Source: Marinobacter guineae (GTDB taxonomy: Bacteria > Pseudomonadota > Gammaproteobacteria > Pseudomonadales > Oleiphilaceae). From it: 64,000 nucleotides of DNA. Positions 1 through 9,710 of this stretch are shown piece by piece; position 1 is the first letter of the stretch, and each line of letters opens with the position of its first letter. A program made the position numbers and the translations under genes. The stretch is from assembly GCF_002744735.1 (NCBI RefSeq), contig NZ_KZ319339.1, positions 1,426,001 to 1,490,000 of the forward strand, written 5' to 3'. Under the pieces are notes generated by a model that had not been told where the DNA came from, ran no database searches, and saw only the letters and a program-made list of their open reading frames with translations.

Positions 1-723
1 AAGCACGACGAGATCTGTGCCGTGGTGGTTGAGCCACTGATTCAGTGCGCCGGCGGCATGCGCATGCACCACCCCATCTACCACACCAGATTGCGGGAAG
101 CCTGTGACCGTTACGGCGTGCACCTGATTGCCGATGAGATTGCCGTGGGCTTTGGCCGCACCGGCACCCTGTTTGCCTGCGAACAGTCGGGCATCACCCC
201 GGATTTCATGTGCCTTTCCAAGGGTCTGACCGCCGGCTACCTGCCGTTATCGGTCGTACTCACCACCGACGACGTGTACAACGCCTTTTACGACGACTAC
301 GAGACCCTCAAGGCGTTCCTGCACAGCCACAGCTACACCGGCAACCCCATCGGCTGCGCGGTGGCCCTGGCCACCCTGGACATCTTTCGGGACGACAACG
401 TCATTGAAAGCAACAAGCAACTGTCAGCCTGCATGGCCGACTCCGTGGCGCATCTGGCGGACCATCCCAATGTGGGCGACATTCGCCAGCACGGCATGAC
501 CCTCGCGATTGAAATGGTGAAAGACAAAGGCTCGAAAACCCCGTTCCCCTGGCAGGAACGCCGGGGAATCCGGGTGTATCAGCATTCATTGACCCGCCAG
601 GCCTTGCTTCGCCCCCTGGGTAATGTGGTTTACTTCATGCCGCCTTACGTGATCACCGAGGAACAGATCCGCCACCTCGCACAGGTTGCAACGGAAGGCA
701 TTGAGATCGCGGTTCGCGACTGA
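1..723 (+). CDS. bioA: Adenosylmethionine-8-amino-7-oxononanoate aminotransferase, C-terminal part
   Basis: This is the C-terminal two thirds of a class III PLP aminotransferase; the reading frame is open from the first base, so the start lies outside the window. BioA transfers the amino group of S-adenosylmethionine to 7-keto-8-aminopelargonate in cytosolic biotin synthesis. Visible marks are DEIAVGFGRTG, the PLP-lysine segment CLSKGLTAGYLPLS, the HSYTGNPIGCA segment and the C-terminal YFMPPYVIT, all matching BioA rather than other class III enzymes. It is followed after 29 bases by rsmE in the same direction, so the two may be co-transcribed. No other biotin gene is in view. Confidence 0.93.
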   Translation, partial: KHDEICAVVVEPLIQCAGGMRMHHPIYHTRLREACDRYGVHLIADEIAVGFGRTGTLFACEQSGITPDFMCLSKGLTAGYLPLSVVLTTDDVYNAFYDDYETLKAFLHSHSYTGNPIGCAVALATLDIFRDDNVIESNKQLSACMADSVAHLADHPNVGDIRQHGMTLAIEMVKDKGSKTPFPWQERRGIRVYQHSLTRQALLRPLGNVVYFMPPYVITEEQIRHLAQVATEGIEIAVRD

Positions 724-752
724 CAACCGCCAGGAACCTGAGAGAACGGCCC

Positions 753-1487
753 ATGCGCATACCCCGTATCTACACTGATTCCGCCCTTAACGAGGGCGGA
801 ACTGCACACCTTGATGAAAACGCAGCACAGCACGTGGGGCGGGTACTGCGCATGCAGCCGGGGCAGGAACTGCGACTGTTCAACGGCGACGGCAATGATT
901 ACCCCGCCACCATCACCAGCGCCAGCAAAAAGAACGTGGAAGTCCTGGTTGGCACCCCGGAAGCCAGCGCCACCGAATCGCCCCTGGAAATCGTCCTCGG
1001 CCAGACCCTATCCAAGGGCGACCGCATGGACTACGCCGTGCAGAAGGCCGTGGAAATGGGCGTCACCCGCATTGTCCCCCTGAACACCGAACGCTGCGAC
1101 GTCAAACTCAAGGGCGACCGGGAAGACAAGCGCCTGCGCCACTGGCAATCCGTCGCCATCAGCGCCGCCGAGCAATGCGGCCGTGCCCGGGTGCCTGACA
1201 TCCTGCCAGTAATGACAATCACCGAGTGGCTGGAACACACCCGGGATTGCGACGTACGCCTGGTATTGCACCACCGCACCGAACACGCCCTGAAGACCAT
1301 TATCCCGCCTGAACGCGTCGCCCTCATGATCGGCCCAGAAGGCGGCCTCTCCGCGGACGAAATCGCCCAGGCCGAAGACGATGGCTTCCTCCCGGTTGCC
1401 CTCGGCCCCCGGGTCCTGAGAACCGAAACCGCCCCGGTGGCGGCCATGGCGCTTTGCCAATACCTTTGGGGTGATATCGGCGGCTGA
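753..1487 (+). CDS. rsmE: 16S rRNA (uracil-1498-N3)-methyltransferase
   Basis: The product is 244 residues, the usual RsmE length, and methylates U1498 of 16S rRNA in the 30S subunit using S-adenosylmethionine. An N-terminal PUA-like part (MRIPRIYTD to about residue 70) is followed by a SPOUT methyltransferase domain. The cofactor-binding knot is clear near the C terminus: GPEGG at about 194-198 and LGPRVLRTETA at about 217-227. A purine-rich GAGAG lies 8-12 bases before the ATG. It probably shares a transcript with bioA and ends just before a gene-free stretch holding a long inverted repeat. Confidence 0.95.
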   Translation: MRIPRIYTDSALNEGGTAHLDENAAQHVGRVLRMQPGQELRLFNGDGNDYPATITSASKKNVEVLVGTPEASATESPLEIVLGQTLSKGDRMDYAVQKAVEMGVTRIVPLNTERCDVKLKGDREDKRLRHWQSVAISAAEQCGRARVPDILPVMTITEWLEHTRDCDVRLVLHHRTEHALKTIIPPERVALMIGPEGGLSADEIAQAEDDGFLPVALGPRVLRTETAPVAAMALCQYLWGDIGG

Positions 1488-1801
1488 GCCTCTCCGACCG
1501 TGCCGCCGTCTCATGCTGGCACGCAGGTCATTGACATAAAGGGGGCCCCACAACATCATCCTGTTCGGTCAAAGTGCTGAATACGCATCCTTTTGGCCAG
1601 ATTTGCAGGCAAAGGCTTCCAGATTTTTGTGGACAGGGGCCAACGCTGAAGTTTGATCGAGCGGTCGGGCAGTCGCTTCTGAAACCGTGCGGAGCCATGG
1701 ATGGCGGAGCCGAGCGTACACGGACGTATTCACAGCGTGTTTCAGAAGCGACTGCCCGATCGCTCAGACTCCCAAACATAGAAAAAACTGCGAGTAACAG
1801 G
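1488..1801. other. Gene-free interval between rsmE and the DUF445 gene
   Basis: The plus strand stays open through this stretch in the frame of the downstream gene, but the translation has no family resemblance and runs through a long inverted repeat (1659-1765). I therefore start the downstream gene at 1802. The rest shows no convincing promoter, RNA gene or terminator. Confidence 0.6.
1659..1765. repeat. Long inverted repeat with conserved core, copy 1
   Basis: Two 27-base arms (1659-1685 and 1739-1765) are complementary at 26 of 27 positions and enclose a 53-base core that begins CGTGCGGAGCCATGGATGG and ends ACAGCGT. The core start and the AAAC/GTTT junctions recur in copies at 39990-40103 and 46201-46397, while the outer arm sequence is different in each copy. 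It sits between two plus-strand genes. It lacks the T-run of an intrinsic terminator. Confidence 0.85.
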
Positions 1802-3031
1802 ATGACGAGCCTGCTAAGCACCCAAGAATTCTGGCAATACCTCAGCATCCCGGTGATTGCTGCCCTGATTGGCTGGAGCACCAACTGGCTCGCCATCAAA
1901 ATGACCTTCTATCCGCTGGAATTCATCGGCAAACCCCCACTCCTGGGCTGGCAAGGCATCATCCCCTCCAAAGCCAGGAAAATGGCTGCCATCAGCGTCG
2001 ACGCTACCATCTCGAAAATCGGCACCGTCCGGGAAATCTTCCAGCAGATCGACCCAAAGGTGCTCGCCACCCACATCGTTTACACCGTCGACCCGCGCAT
2101 CGAAGAGTACGTAGACGAAATGATGCTAAAGGAATACCCCACCTTCTGGGAGAACCTGCCCACCTCCGCCAGAAAAATGGTTTACGACCGGGTACGCAAG
2201 TCCACGCCGCAACTGGTGGACAACCTGGTGGAAGACGTTTCCGACAACATTGAAGACCTGCTGGACATCAAGGGCATGGTGATCGAACGGCTGGCCAGCG
2301 ACAAAAAACTGCTCAACAGGATTTTTATTGAATGCGGAGAGGTCGAATTCCGATTCATCATCAACTCAGGCTTCTACTTCGGCTTCCTGTTCGGCCTGGT
2401 CCAGATGGCCGTCTGGTACCTGTACCCAAGCTGGTGGGTACTGCCATTCTTCGGCTTGCTGGTTGGTTGGGCCACCAACTGGATCGCGCTCAATGTCATA
2501 TTCCGGCCGTTGCACGCTAAAAAAGTCGGGCCCTTTCAGGTTCAGGGTCTGTTTCTCAAACGACAGCCGGCGGTGGCGGAGTCCTTCTGCCACATTGTTA
2601 CCCACGAGATCCTGACCGTTGGCAACATCATTAACGCGATTCTCGACGGCCCCAAAGGCGACCGGGCCCGCAACATGGTGAAGAAACACATCAAGCCGCT
2701 GGTGGATGAAACCGCTGGCATGGGCAAGGCACTGACCCAGGTGGCCTTTGGCCCCACCGGTTTCGCCACCCTGAAAAACCAGGTGGGCGAGAAAGCCATC
2801 GAAATATCCCAGACGTCCTTTAACAACCCGGTGTTCGAGAAAGACCGGGCCCGGGCTGTCGAGTCCATCATGGTGGAGCGGATGATTGCCCTGTCCTCGG
2901 AGGAATTCCAGGATCTGCTCCGCCCCTGCTTTCAGGAAGACGAAATCAAGTTGATCCTGGTGGGTGCATTCCTCGGCTTCGGCGCGGGTGTCTGCCAGCT
3001 GGTCTTCGTGTTCGGGGAGTCGTTCCTGTAA
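1802..3031 (+). CDS. DUF445 family membrane protein
   Basis: A 409-residue membrane protein of the DUF445 family, whose biochemical role is not established. Hydrophobic segments lie near residues 9-33, 195-240 and 385-405. Two copies of the family signature are visible, GWSTNWLAIKMTFYPLEF near the N terminus and GWATNWIALNVIFRPLHA in the middle, which points to an internal duplication of the membrane unit; the stretch between is helical and charged. I chose the ATG at 1802 because the family signature starts soon after it and the longer frame would translate an inverted repeat. It is followed by the HDOD gene in the same direction after 108 bases. Confidence 0.85.
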   Translation: MTSLLSTQEFWQYLSIPVIAALIGWSTNWLAIKMTFYPLEFIGKPPLLGWQGIIPSKARKMAAISVDATISKIGTVREIFQQIDPKVLATHIVYTVDPRIEEYVDEMMLKEYPTFWENLPTSARKMVYDRVRKSTPQLVDNLVEDVSDNIEDLLDIKGMVIERLASDKKLLNRIFIECGEVEFRFIINSGFYFGFLFGLVQMAVWYLYPSWWVLPFFGLLVGWATNWIALNVIFRPLHAKKVGPFQVQGLFLKRQPAVAESFCHIVTHEILTVGNIINAILDGPKGDRARNMVKKHIKPLVDETAGMGKALTQVAFGPTGFATLKNQVGEKAIEISQTSFNNPVFEKDRARAVESIMVERMIALSSEEFQDLLRPCFQEDEIKLILVGAFLGFGAGVCQLVFVFGESFL

Positions 3032-3139
3032 ATTCCCACATCAATTCTCGGGCTTAACCTGTGCAAGGATGCGTCGTACCTCTATACTCACAAAAATGGA
3101 GTTTCACTACTTCGAACAGATTCAACCCGGAGGCAACGG

Positions 3140-4189
3140 ATGCCAGGTTTTCTCTCCTGGATTTCAGGACTATTCTCCACCCCACACTCCGTACCACCGG
3201 CCCCGGAGGCGCGACTTTTTAATCCGTCATCGGAAATTCCGGAAAATGACACCCCGGACAACAGCCCCGAACTTGCCCAGCAACTGGAAGACCACCTGTT
3301 TTGCTGGCTGCTGGATGCCGAACCCTCTGTTCTGAAGGCCGACCTCTCTTCCTTCGGAGATGTTCTGGAGGAGCTGCACCAGCGCCTTGCCATTAACCGG
3401 ATGGAGGAACTGCCCAGGCAGCCCATGAGCCTGCCAATGCTGATGCGGGCGCTGTCCGATGAATCCACGGATCGCCAGCGGCTCACGGACATTATCCTTG
3501 GGGATCCCTCCCTTACTGATCAGCTGCTTCAGATTGCCAACAGCCCCTATTTTCGTCCAGGTGACCATTCCATCGAGTCTGTGGACCAGGCAGTGTTCGT
3601 GCTGGGGGTCGATGGCATCCGGAGTGTTATCGCCGCTGCGGTGATGCGTCCGATGATGGCCGCAAGGAATAGCCGGGAAGCGCTTTTCGGTCAGCGTGCA
3701 TGGCGCTGGGGCCTGACCTGCGCGCGGGCAGCGGAACTTATTGCGAAAACACATGGAGAGGACACCAGCGCCCATTTCATGGTTGGGTTACTGCCTTCGC
3801 TGGCCTACATTACCATTCGTCGCGAACTCCAGCGGATCTGCCGGTCCCGCACAATCGCCGGAGAGCCAGAGCCGGCATTGATTCGTCATGCATTGGCCCG
3901 CTATCAGTGGACCACCTGCCAGTTGCTGGCCAACGAGTGGAATCTGCCGCCCAAGTACCATGCCTACCTCCTGGCCGCCGAGCGCCCGGCCCCCAGGCAA
4001 AAACACACGCCCCTGACTGACGGCATGGTGATTGGTACCCGGGAAGTCCTCCGACACGCCAACCAGCGTAACCTTGCTGAAGGCGACCTGCCCAAAGTAC
4101 TCCGGCTGTCAGAAGACCAGATCAACTCGGTCCGCAGAGCACTACAGACCATGCTCCGGGAGGGCGGACGCTCAGCTGTCAGAAACTGA
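3140..4189 (+). CDS. HDOD domain protein
   Basis: A 349-residue cytosolic protein. The region from about residue 93 (PMSLPMLMRAL, then DPSLTDQLLQIANSPYF and VLGVDGIRSVIAAAV) is a typical HDOD domain, a non-catalytic relative of HD phosphohydrolases found in bacterial signalling proteins. There is no GGDEF, EAL or receiver domain; the first 60 residues are proline-rich and look disordered. The C-terminal half is less conserved. Its last 18 bases overlap the convergent yihY-type gene. Function is unknown; a signalling scaffold role is only a family-level guess. Confidence 0.85.
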   Translation: MPGFLSWISGLFSTPHSVPPAPEARLFNPSSEIPENDTPDNSPELAQQLEDHLFCWLLDAEPSVLKADLSSFGDVLEELHQRLAINRMEELPRQPMSLPMLMRALSDESTDRQRLTDIILGDPSLTDQLLQIANSPYFRPGDHSIESVDQAVFVLGVDGIRSVIAAAVMRPMMAARNSREALFGQRAWRWGLTCARAAELIAKTHGEDTSAHFMVGLLPSLAYITIRRELQRICRSRTIAGEPEPALIRHALARYQWTTCQLLANEWNLPPKYHAYLLAAERPAPRQKHTPLTDGMVIGTREVLRHANQRNLAEGDLPKVLRLSEDQINSVRRALQTMLREGGRSAVRN

Positions 4190-5533
4190 CACGGGCTCCG
4201 GCTCGGCCTTTGGGCTGGTTTTTTCCTCGCTCCCTCCGCCGCGCAACAGCTCGGCAAAGGTGCGGGTTTCATCGGTTCTCTCTGGCCCAAAAAGGTCCAC
4301 AGGTACGAGGCTCGGGAGCCGGTCGACCACCCGGTCTTCATCATTGCGGACGACCCTCAGCACATCGCCCACAGTAATCAGATCAAGTGCCCGCCCGGGA
4401 GCAAGCTGGTCGCCCTGCCGCCCCGCCAGCGTCAACAATCCTGCCCGGATAAGCTTATCGCTCAGGGCGCGGGTCACCTCGCCCGGCACTCTCAACTGTT
4501 GCTCAAGCACCTCCTGTTGCGGTGCCGGCTTGCCCTCACTGAAAGGTTTGGCCACCAGCCACATGGTTGCCAATGCAACCTTCTCCTGCAACTCGGGGGC
4601 CAGCTGCACGTCACGCCGCTTGGCCACGTTACCGGGATTTTGCAGATAGAACGCCAGGCTGGCACCTAGCAGCAGAATCATCCAATTCAGGTAGATCCAG
4701 ATCAGCAGAATAATCCCGATGGCGAAGCTGGAATAGATGGCCGCGTACTTGGCGGACCCTGCCACAAAGGAGGCGAACAGCATACCGCCCGCCTGCCAGG
4801 ACACCCCCGCAACCAGACCTCCGATAAAGGCATAGCGCAATTTAACCCGGGTATTGGGCATGAATATATAAACGAACGTAAAAGCGCCAACCACCAGGAA
4901 GAACGGGGTAAACCGACTGACGACAAGAATCACTGAGCCAAAGGGTTCGATCGCGATCAGCGCCTGGACAAAAGTCGATGAGAAAATGGTGGCACTGACA
5001 CCAATGGCCGACACCATCAGAAGTGGGCCCACCATGATGACACTCAGATAGTTACTGAAGCGCTGTGCCATGGATCGCATGTCCGGCACCCGCCAGATCA
5101 TGTTGAAGGAACGCTCTATCTTCTGCAGCAGGGAAACAACGGTGTAGACAAGCAGGGCAAGGCCTACCGACCCCAGCACCCCCACTTTCATGTTGTCGAC
5201 AAACCCCAGAATCTGCTCCGCAAGTTCGATGCCCTGGGGCCCAAGGGGCTGAAAAAACTGGAACAGGAAGGGCTCCATTCGCTGGTGCACTCCGAGGGCC
5301 TTCAGTACCGAGAAGCTCAGGGCAAGCAGCGGCACAATGCTCAGCAACGTGGTGTAAACCAGACTCATGGCATGCAGGGTCAGCTGTCCGCTTAGCACGT
5401 CCCGGGCCATGGCATAGACCGTACGCCCAACCTTGTACAACCAGGTCCAGGGCCAGCTCTTGGGCGGATTGGGGTTGGCCAGAATCCAGCTCTCAGCTGC
5501 CTGGAGCCGCTCTTTCAATTGCAATGAAGCCAC
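4172..5533 (-). CDS. YihY/BrkB-type inner membrane protein
   Basis: A 453-residue protein with about six membrane helices between residues 30 and 310 (for example HAMSLVYTTLLSIVPLLALSF and VYIFMPNTRVKLRYAFIGG), the signature of the YihY/UPF0761 family once misnamed ribonuclease BN. The C-terminal 140 residues are cytoplasmic and contain a winged-helix-like stretch (QQEVLEQQLRVPGEVTRALSDKL) followed by an acidic low-complexity tail. Function is not established. The start is GTG at 5533, with AGGACC a few bases upstream. Its 3' end overlaps the HDOD gene convergently; upstream it is divergent from the FadL-type porin gene. Confidence 0.88.
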   Translation of the reverse strand: MASLQLKERLQAAESWILANPNPPKSWPWTWLYKVGRTVYAMARDVLSGQLTLHAMSLVYTTLLSIVPLLALSFSVLKALGVHQRMEPFLFQFFQPLGPQGIELAEQILGFVDNMKVGVLGSVGLALLVYTVVSLLQKIERSFNMIWRVPDMRSMAQRFSNYLSVIMVGPLLMVSAIGVSATIFSSTFVQALIAIEPFGSVILVVSRFTPFFLVVGAFTFVYIFMPNTRVKLRYAFIGGLVAGVSWQAGGMLFASFVAGSAKYAAIYSSFAIGIILLIWIYLNWMILLLGASLAFYLQNPGNVAKRRDVQLAPELQEKVALATMWLVAKPFSEGKPAPQQEVLEQQLRVPGEVTRALSDKLIRAGLLTLAGRQGDQLAPGRALDLITVGDVLRVVRNDEDRVVDRLPSLVPVDLFGPERTDETRTFAELLRGGGSEEKTSPKAEPEPVSVSDS

Positions 5534-5734
5534 TGTAGGTCCTGTCGTTCCTTGTTTTATTTAAGTTATCAGTCAGATATCCAATTCCAACCAAGTATGG
5601 CTGATTGGGCGCCGTTTGCGAGGCCCGCGCCCATAATATAACCATATCAGCTTTTGTTACTTCCTCTTATAACCCAATTTCTGTAAAAGACCCACCATCA
5701 ACGATATAACGATTTCCCGAACGGGTGTTAAATC

Positions 5735-6988
5735 ATGAAAATCAGACTTGCTTTGGGCGTTGCCGCCCTGACCACCCTTTTCCCTGTTGCGGCCCTGGCA
5801 ACCAACGGCTATTTCAGTCATGGCTACAGCACCATCAGCAAGGGTCTGGCCGGTGCCGGCACCGCTCTCTCCCAGGACAGTATTGCCGCAGCCACTAACC
5901 CGGCGGGTATGGCATTTGTGGGCAATCGGATTGATGGCGGATTAGAAGTCTTTTCTCCCCGGCGTGAATACACGGTGACCGGCCCTATGTCACCACCTCC
6001 GGCATTCCCCCTCCAACAGGGTACCTACACGAGCAGCCGCAACGGATTCGTTATCCCGCACCTGGGCTTTAACCGCGAACTGTCTGAGACTACACGCTTT
6101 GGTGTGTCCGTCTTTGCAAATGGCGGCATGAACACCGATTTCCCCGGTGGAAATGGTGGCCCCTTCTACGGTGGCCGCACCGGCGTCAACGTTGAGCAGC
6201 TCTTTATCGCGCCCACTTGGTCCTGGGAGTTTTCTGACAACCAGGCATTCGGCATTTCACCGGTGATTGCCTATCAGCGCTTTGAAGCCAAAGGACTCCA
6301 GAACTTTGCACCATTTTCTTCCGATGCCAGCGCACTTTCCAACAACGGCACCGACGACGCCTGGGGCTATGGCTACCAGATCGGCTGGCAGGGCGAGATT
6401 ACCGATACCCTGCGTGGTGGCGTCAGCTGGCGCAACATTCTGGAGATGAATGAGTTCGACAAATACCGTGGCCTATTCGCCCAACAAGGCGACTTTGACA
6501 TCCCGCAAATGTTCAATGCCGGCATTGCCTGGTCGGGCATCGAGGATCACTGGATCCTGCTGGATATCCAGCATATCCGTTACAGCGAGATTAACAGCGT
6601 GGGCAACCCGCTGGTGCCGAACCTGCAAACCGCCCGACTGGGCGACGACAATGGCGCAGGCTTTGGCTGGGACGACATGACCATCGTAAAGCTTGGCTGG
6701 CAATGGCAGCAGACACCCACCCAGGCCTGGCGGGCGGGCGTAAGCTATGGTGAGAACCCGATCTCCGATGAAGACGTGCTGTTCAACATCCTCGCTCCCG
6801 GGGTTCAGGAATGGCACGTCACCGGCGGCCTCACCCATACCTTCACCGAGAACCTGGACGTGTCCGGTATGGCCTTTTACTCCCCGGCCAAGAAAGTTTC
6901 CGGGCCTAACCCGCTGGCTGCAAACCAGACCATTGATCTGGAAATGTATCAGCTGGGCGCGTCCGTCAGCATCGGATGGAAATACTGA
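5735..6988 (+). CDS. FadL/TodX-type outer membrane transporter
   Basis: A 417-residue outer membrane beta barrel. A signal peptide (MKIRLALGVAALTTLFPVAALA) is followed directly by TNGYFSHGYSTISKGLAGAG and the NPAGMAF motif, which together mark the OmpP1/FadL/TodX family that moves long-chain fatty acids or hydrophobic compounds across the outer membrane. The protein ends in an aromatic residue (GWKY) as expected for barrel assembly. The substrate cannot be read from sequence; fatty acids or hydrocarbons fit the lipid genes later in the window. It is divergent from the yihY-type gene with a 201-base AT-rich gap that should carry both promoters. Confidence 0.9.
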   Translation: MKIRLALGVAALTTLFPVAALATNGYFSHGYSTISKGLAGAGTALSQDSIAAATNPAGMAFVGNRIDGGLEVFSPRREYTVTGPMSPPPAFPLQQGTYTSSRNGFVIPHLGFNRELSETTRFGVSVFANGGMNTDFPGGNGGPFYGGRTGVNVEQLFIAPTWSWEFSDNQAFGISPVIAYQRFEAKGLQNFAPFSSDASALSNNGTDDAWGYGYQIGWQGEITDTLRGGVSWRNILEMNEFDKYRGLFAQQGDFDIPQMFNAGIAWSGIEDHWILLDIQHIRYSEINSVGNPLVPNLQTARLGDDNGAGFGWDDMTIVKLGWQWQQTPTQAWRAGVSYGENPISDEDVLFNILAPGVQEWHVTGGLTHTFTENLDVSGMAFYSPAKKVSGPNPLAANQTIDLEMYQLGASVSIGWKY

Positions 6989-7032
6989 GCCTCACCGGTT
7001 TCTGAACAAGGCCCAGGGAGCAAAGTGCATTC

Positions 7033-8295
7033 TCAACAAGGATCAATTGGAAGGCAGGTACGTTTCCGGGTTCCCCGGATAGCTTCATCCGGGTCTTCTG
7101 CTTTGGTAGACGCGGGACGCCGCAGTACCTGTCCTTTGCCTTGTACTTTACCCTCCACAACCCGCGCATAAGCCATCTTGGGCGTGGAACGGATCACTTC
7201 CACCATGCCGACCAGCTTCTCTGAGCGGCCAAGGCCTTTACCAGTATGACTGTCTCGGACGGAGCCCCCCAGAGCAAACACTTGCCAGCGCTGGCCGGTC
7301 TTCATTAACTCACCGCCCATGTTGATAATCAATTCCTCTCCCTGGTGGCCTTCCACCAGCGGCGGCCAAACCACATCGATAACAGAGAGGGCCAACTCCT
7401 GACCAGCTCGCTCGAATAGCATCTGCATCGCGCCACGAGAACCGTCCAGCTCCACGCCAAGATTCTCTGGTGCCAGATTCAGCGTCTCAGTCCAAACGAT
7501 CGCACCCGTGGCCGGGACAACCACCCTGGCTTCCAGCACAAGCGCACCCGTCTGTTCCCGGGAACGCTCGCCGGTCAGGCCAGAAACCTTTTCCTCAATT
7601 TTAAACGTGAGATCGGTAACCTGAGCCGTAACCAGATACTCCGCGCCCAGTTCGTTTCCAAGCATGGCCTTTTCCTCAACGGGAATATCCCTACCCGCCA
7701 TGCGTGCGCGCTCGGACCTGATGGCACTTTCCTTGTCGCGGGCCAGCATCGCAAACCGGCGGGATTGCACTAGGGCTTCAATAATTGCCTGGGTCATCCG
7801 GTCAGAAACCTCCTCACGGGACAGTCTCTGGTCACCAACCTCGTAGAAGGAGCGCGCCGGCCATACCGGATAAACGGCCATTCGCCATCGCCCATCGTCC
7901 GGATTGCCCGGAGATTTGTAGACCGGCACTTGAACCGTTAACCGCGCCAACTTTCCACCACCGGAGGCGTCGCTAACTGACAGCACCTGATAGCCACTGA
8001 TCAGCCCTTCTGCGGCCACGCTGGTCTGACTGCTGGAGCCCTTCCGGATCTCAACGCTCGCCTCCCGACCATCATCGGTTCGCACCGACATACGACTCAG
8101 TGCAGACTGAACCTTCCGGCTGGCACTGATCTGAGCACCGCGCACCTGGCGTACCGCATCTCCGAGCGCATTGAAAATCGCCTGCTCCCGATCAATCCCT
8201 GTCGCTTCGGCATGAACTGTGCGGATTTCTGTTGCTGCCAGGGCAAGCCCGGGCAGGAACACTATTAGCAGGATCGCGAACGTCTGCCTTACCAT
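7033..8295 (-). CDS. Exported protein with FlgT/LPP20-like N-terminal domain
   Basis: A 420-residue exported protein, the last gene of the five-gene envelope operon. A signal peptide (ending LPGLALA) precedes EIRTVHAEATGIDREQAIFNALGDAVRQVRG, which resembles the N-terminal domain of FlgT and LPP20-type proteins. The middle (VYPVWPARSFYEVGDQRLSREEVSDRMTQAIIEAL, then EYLVTAQVTDLTF) resembles the CsgG/LpoB-like fold that builds or senses envelope assemblies. There are no flagellar genes nearby, so a strict FlgT role is doubtful. It overlaps the preceding gene by 7 bases, suggesting translational coupling. Confidence 0.7.
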   Translation of the reverse strand: MVRQTFAILLIVFLPGLALAATEIRTVHAEATGIDREQAIFNALGDAVRQVRGAQISASRKVQSALSRMSVRTDDGREASVEIRKGSSSQTSVAAEGLISGYQVLSVSDASGGGKLARLTVQVPVYKSPGNPDDGRWRMAVYPVWPARSFYEVGDQRLSREEVSDRMTQAIIEALVQSRRFAMLARDKESAIRSERARMAGRDIPVEEKAMLGNELGAEYLVTAQVTDLTFKIEEKVSGLTGERSREQTGALVLEARVVVPATGAIVWTETLNLAPENLGVELDGSRGAMQMLFERAGQELALSVIDVVWPPLVEGHQGEELIINMGGELMKTGQRWQVFALGGSVRDSHTGKGLGRSEKLVGMVEVIRSTPKMAYARVVEGKVQGKGQVLRRPASTKAEDPDEAIRGTRKRTCLPIDPC

Positions 8296-9692
8296 GAGCC
8301 AAATGATCCTGTGCTGCGAGTGGATTTCTGGGTCGCTGGCTGACTGGCGTTACCTGAAGCGCCTGACTTGGCTTTTTCAGGCTTCTTGTCGAGCCCCTGA
8401 GCTTTGGCAGACGTCGCCGGGGACCAATATTTCACATAGCCCAGATAGGGGTGCCCCGTGGCAGGGTCAACTGCATCCCATTGTCCAACCGTTTGAACAC
8501 CGGTCAGACGAGCATTCGCTTCGGACTTGAGAATGTTATTAACCATCCGCCCGATGCCCTGTGACGTCTTGAGCTCGACATTGCCATCGCCTCGGGTTTC
8601 ACGAACCTGCTGATTGATCTTGCGTCGGGTCGTTTCTTTCTGACCCTGAACCGTCATGGAAGCAAACTGCGCCAGCCAGCCATCAGCCATCATCATGGCC
8701 TCATCCCGCGCAGCCTCCATTTCTGTGGCAATTTCAAACTCTTCCATGGTGCCGCGAACCAGCTGCGGGCCTGATGTCCCGAACGAGAGCAGACCGTAAC
8801 GTCCATTGGCGTCCACCACCGGCTGGACACCGAAGTAGCCCAGCATTGGAACACCCTCGCGCAATTGCGAATCCAGACGCTCCCTGATCTCGTCCAGGGA
8901 AATCGCCTGACCAGGTGCCACATCACCGGTACGAAGCTGACGACCGAATTCGCTGAAGCGATCGGAGCGGACCACTACAACGCTCATACGGCCATTGTTT
9001 ACCGGGCCGTCGCCCCCGACTTCTTCGATCACACCGAAAATGCCGATACCGCTCAACCGACCCATGGCTCTCCATGTTGTCTCACTGACAAACTCGTCGT
9101 AGATAAGGTTTTTACGCTCAGCAACGGTAAGTTCCGGCATTTTTGAGGTATCAACACCCAGCTCCTCAAGCAGCGCGTTCATACCCTGGACGGTCAGTTC
9201 GGCAGCACGGCCAGCAACGGCTTTGCCCAATGCTTCGAGACTCGTGTTATCGCGAACATCCTCGGGAAGGTCATCTTTCATGAACCGATCGGCCAGCGAG
9301 ACACCAATATCCACGGAGTCCTGTGATACCAGCTCCCCCATCGCCTTAAGAAAGGCTTCCTCGGTAGCGATGACCCGGGCCTGACTGAACTCAATGTTGG
9401 TTGGGTCGGCTGCTACGGCCTGGCTAGCCACCACGAGTGTTCCGCCAGCCGGGTTACTTTTCGACTCGCCACGCACCCAACCGCGAGCATCCAGAAATTC
9501 CTGAATCTTTTTGTCACCCGGGTCCACCTCTGATACAGCCATGAAGGGGGAAGGCGGTGTCTTGCTGGCGTCCTGTTCGGCCGCCTGGGCCTGTTCAGCC
9601 AGTTCGCCTTCCGCCGCAATCAAGACACCGGGCGCGGAGGCACCCAGGAGACCGGCAATTACAAGGGACAGGGCCGTTTTTCGAATAGTCAT
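8289..9692 (-). CDS. Exported protein of unknown function (envelope operon)
   Basis: A 467-residue exported protein with a signal peptide (MTIRKTALSLVIAGLLGASAPGVLIAA). I recognise it only as a conserved companion of LpoB-like and YcfL genes in gammaproteobacteria; no enzymatic motif is visible. The mature part has an acidic, alanine-rich start, a helical middle (LEALGKAVAGRAAELTVQGMNALLEEL), a beta-rich block (MSVVVVRSDRFSEFGRQL) and a lysine/serine-rich C-terminal tail. It lies 18 bases after the LpoB-like gene and overlaps the next gene, so it is firmly part of the operon. Confidence 0.65.
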   Translation of the reverse strand: MTIRKTALSLVIAGLLGASAPGVLIAAEGELAEQAQAAEQDASKTPPSPFMAVSEVDPGDKKIQEFLDARGWVRGESKSNPAGGTLVVASQAVAADPTNIEFSQARVIATEEAFLKAMGELVSQDSVDIGVSLADRFMKDDLPEDVRDNTSLEALGKAVAGRAAELTVQGMNALLEELGVDTSKMPELTVAERKNLIYDEFVSETTWRAMGRLSGIGIFGVIEEVGGDGPVNNGRMSVVVVRSDRFSEFGRQLRTGDVAPGQAISLDEIRERLDSQLREGVPMLGYFGVQPVVDANGRYGLLSFGTSGPQLVRGTMEEFEIATEMEAARDEAMMMADGWLAQFASMTVQGQKETTRRKINQQVRETRGDGNVELKTSQGIGRMVNNILKSEANARLTGVQTVGQWDAVDPATGHPYLGYVKYWSPATSAKAQGLDKKPEKAKSGASGNASQPATQKSTRSTGSFGSW

Positions 9693-9710
9693 TATCGTTC
9701 TCCAGGTTTC

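Noticed and set aside
1574..1801. N-terminal extension of the DUF445 protein
   Set aside because: The frame is open, but it runs through a long inverted repeat and has no family similarity; the DUF445 homology starts just after the ATG at 1802.
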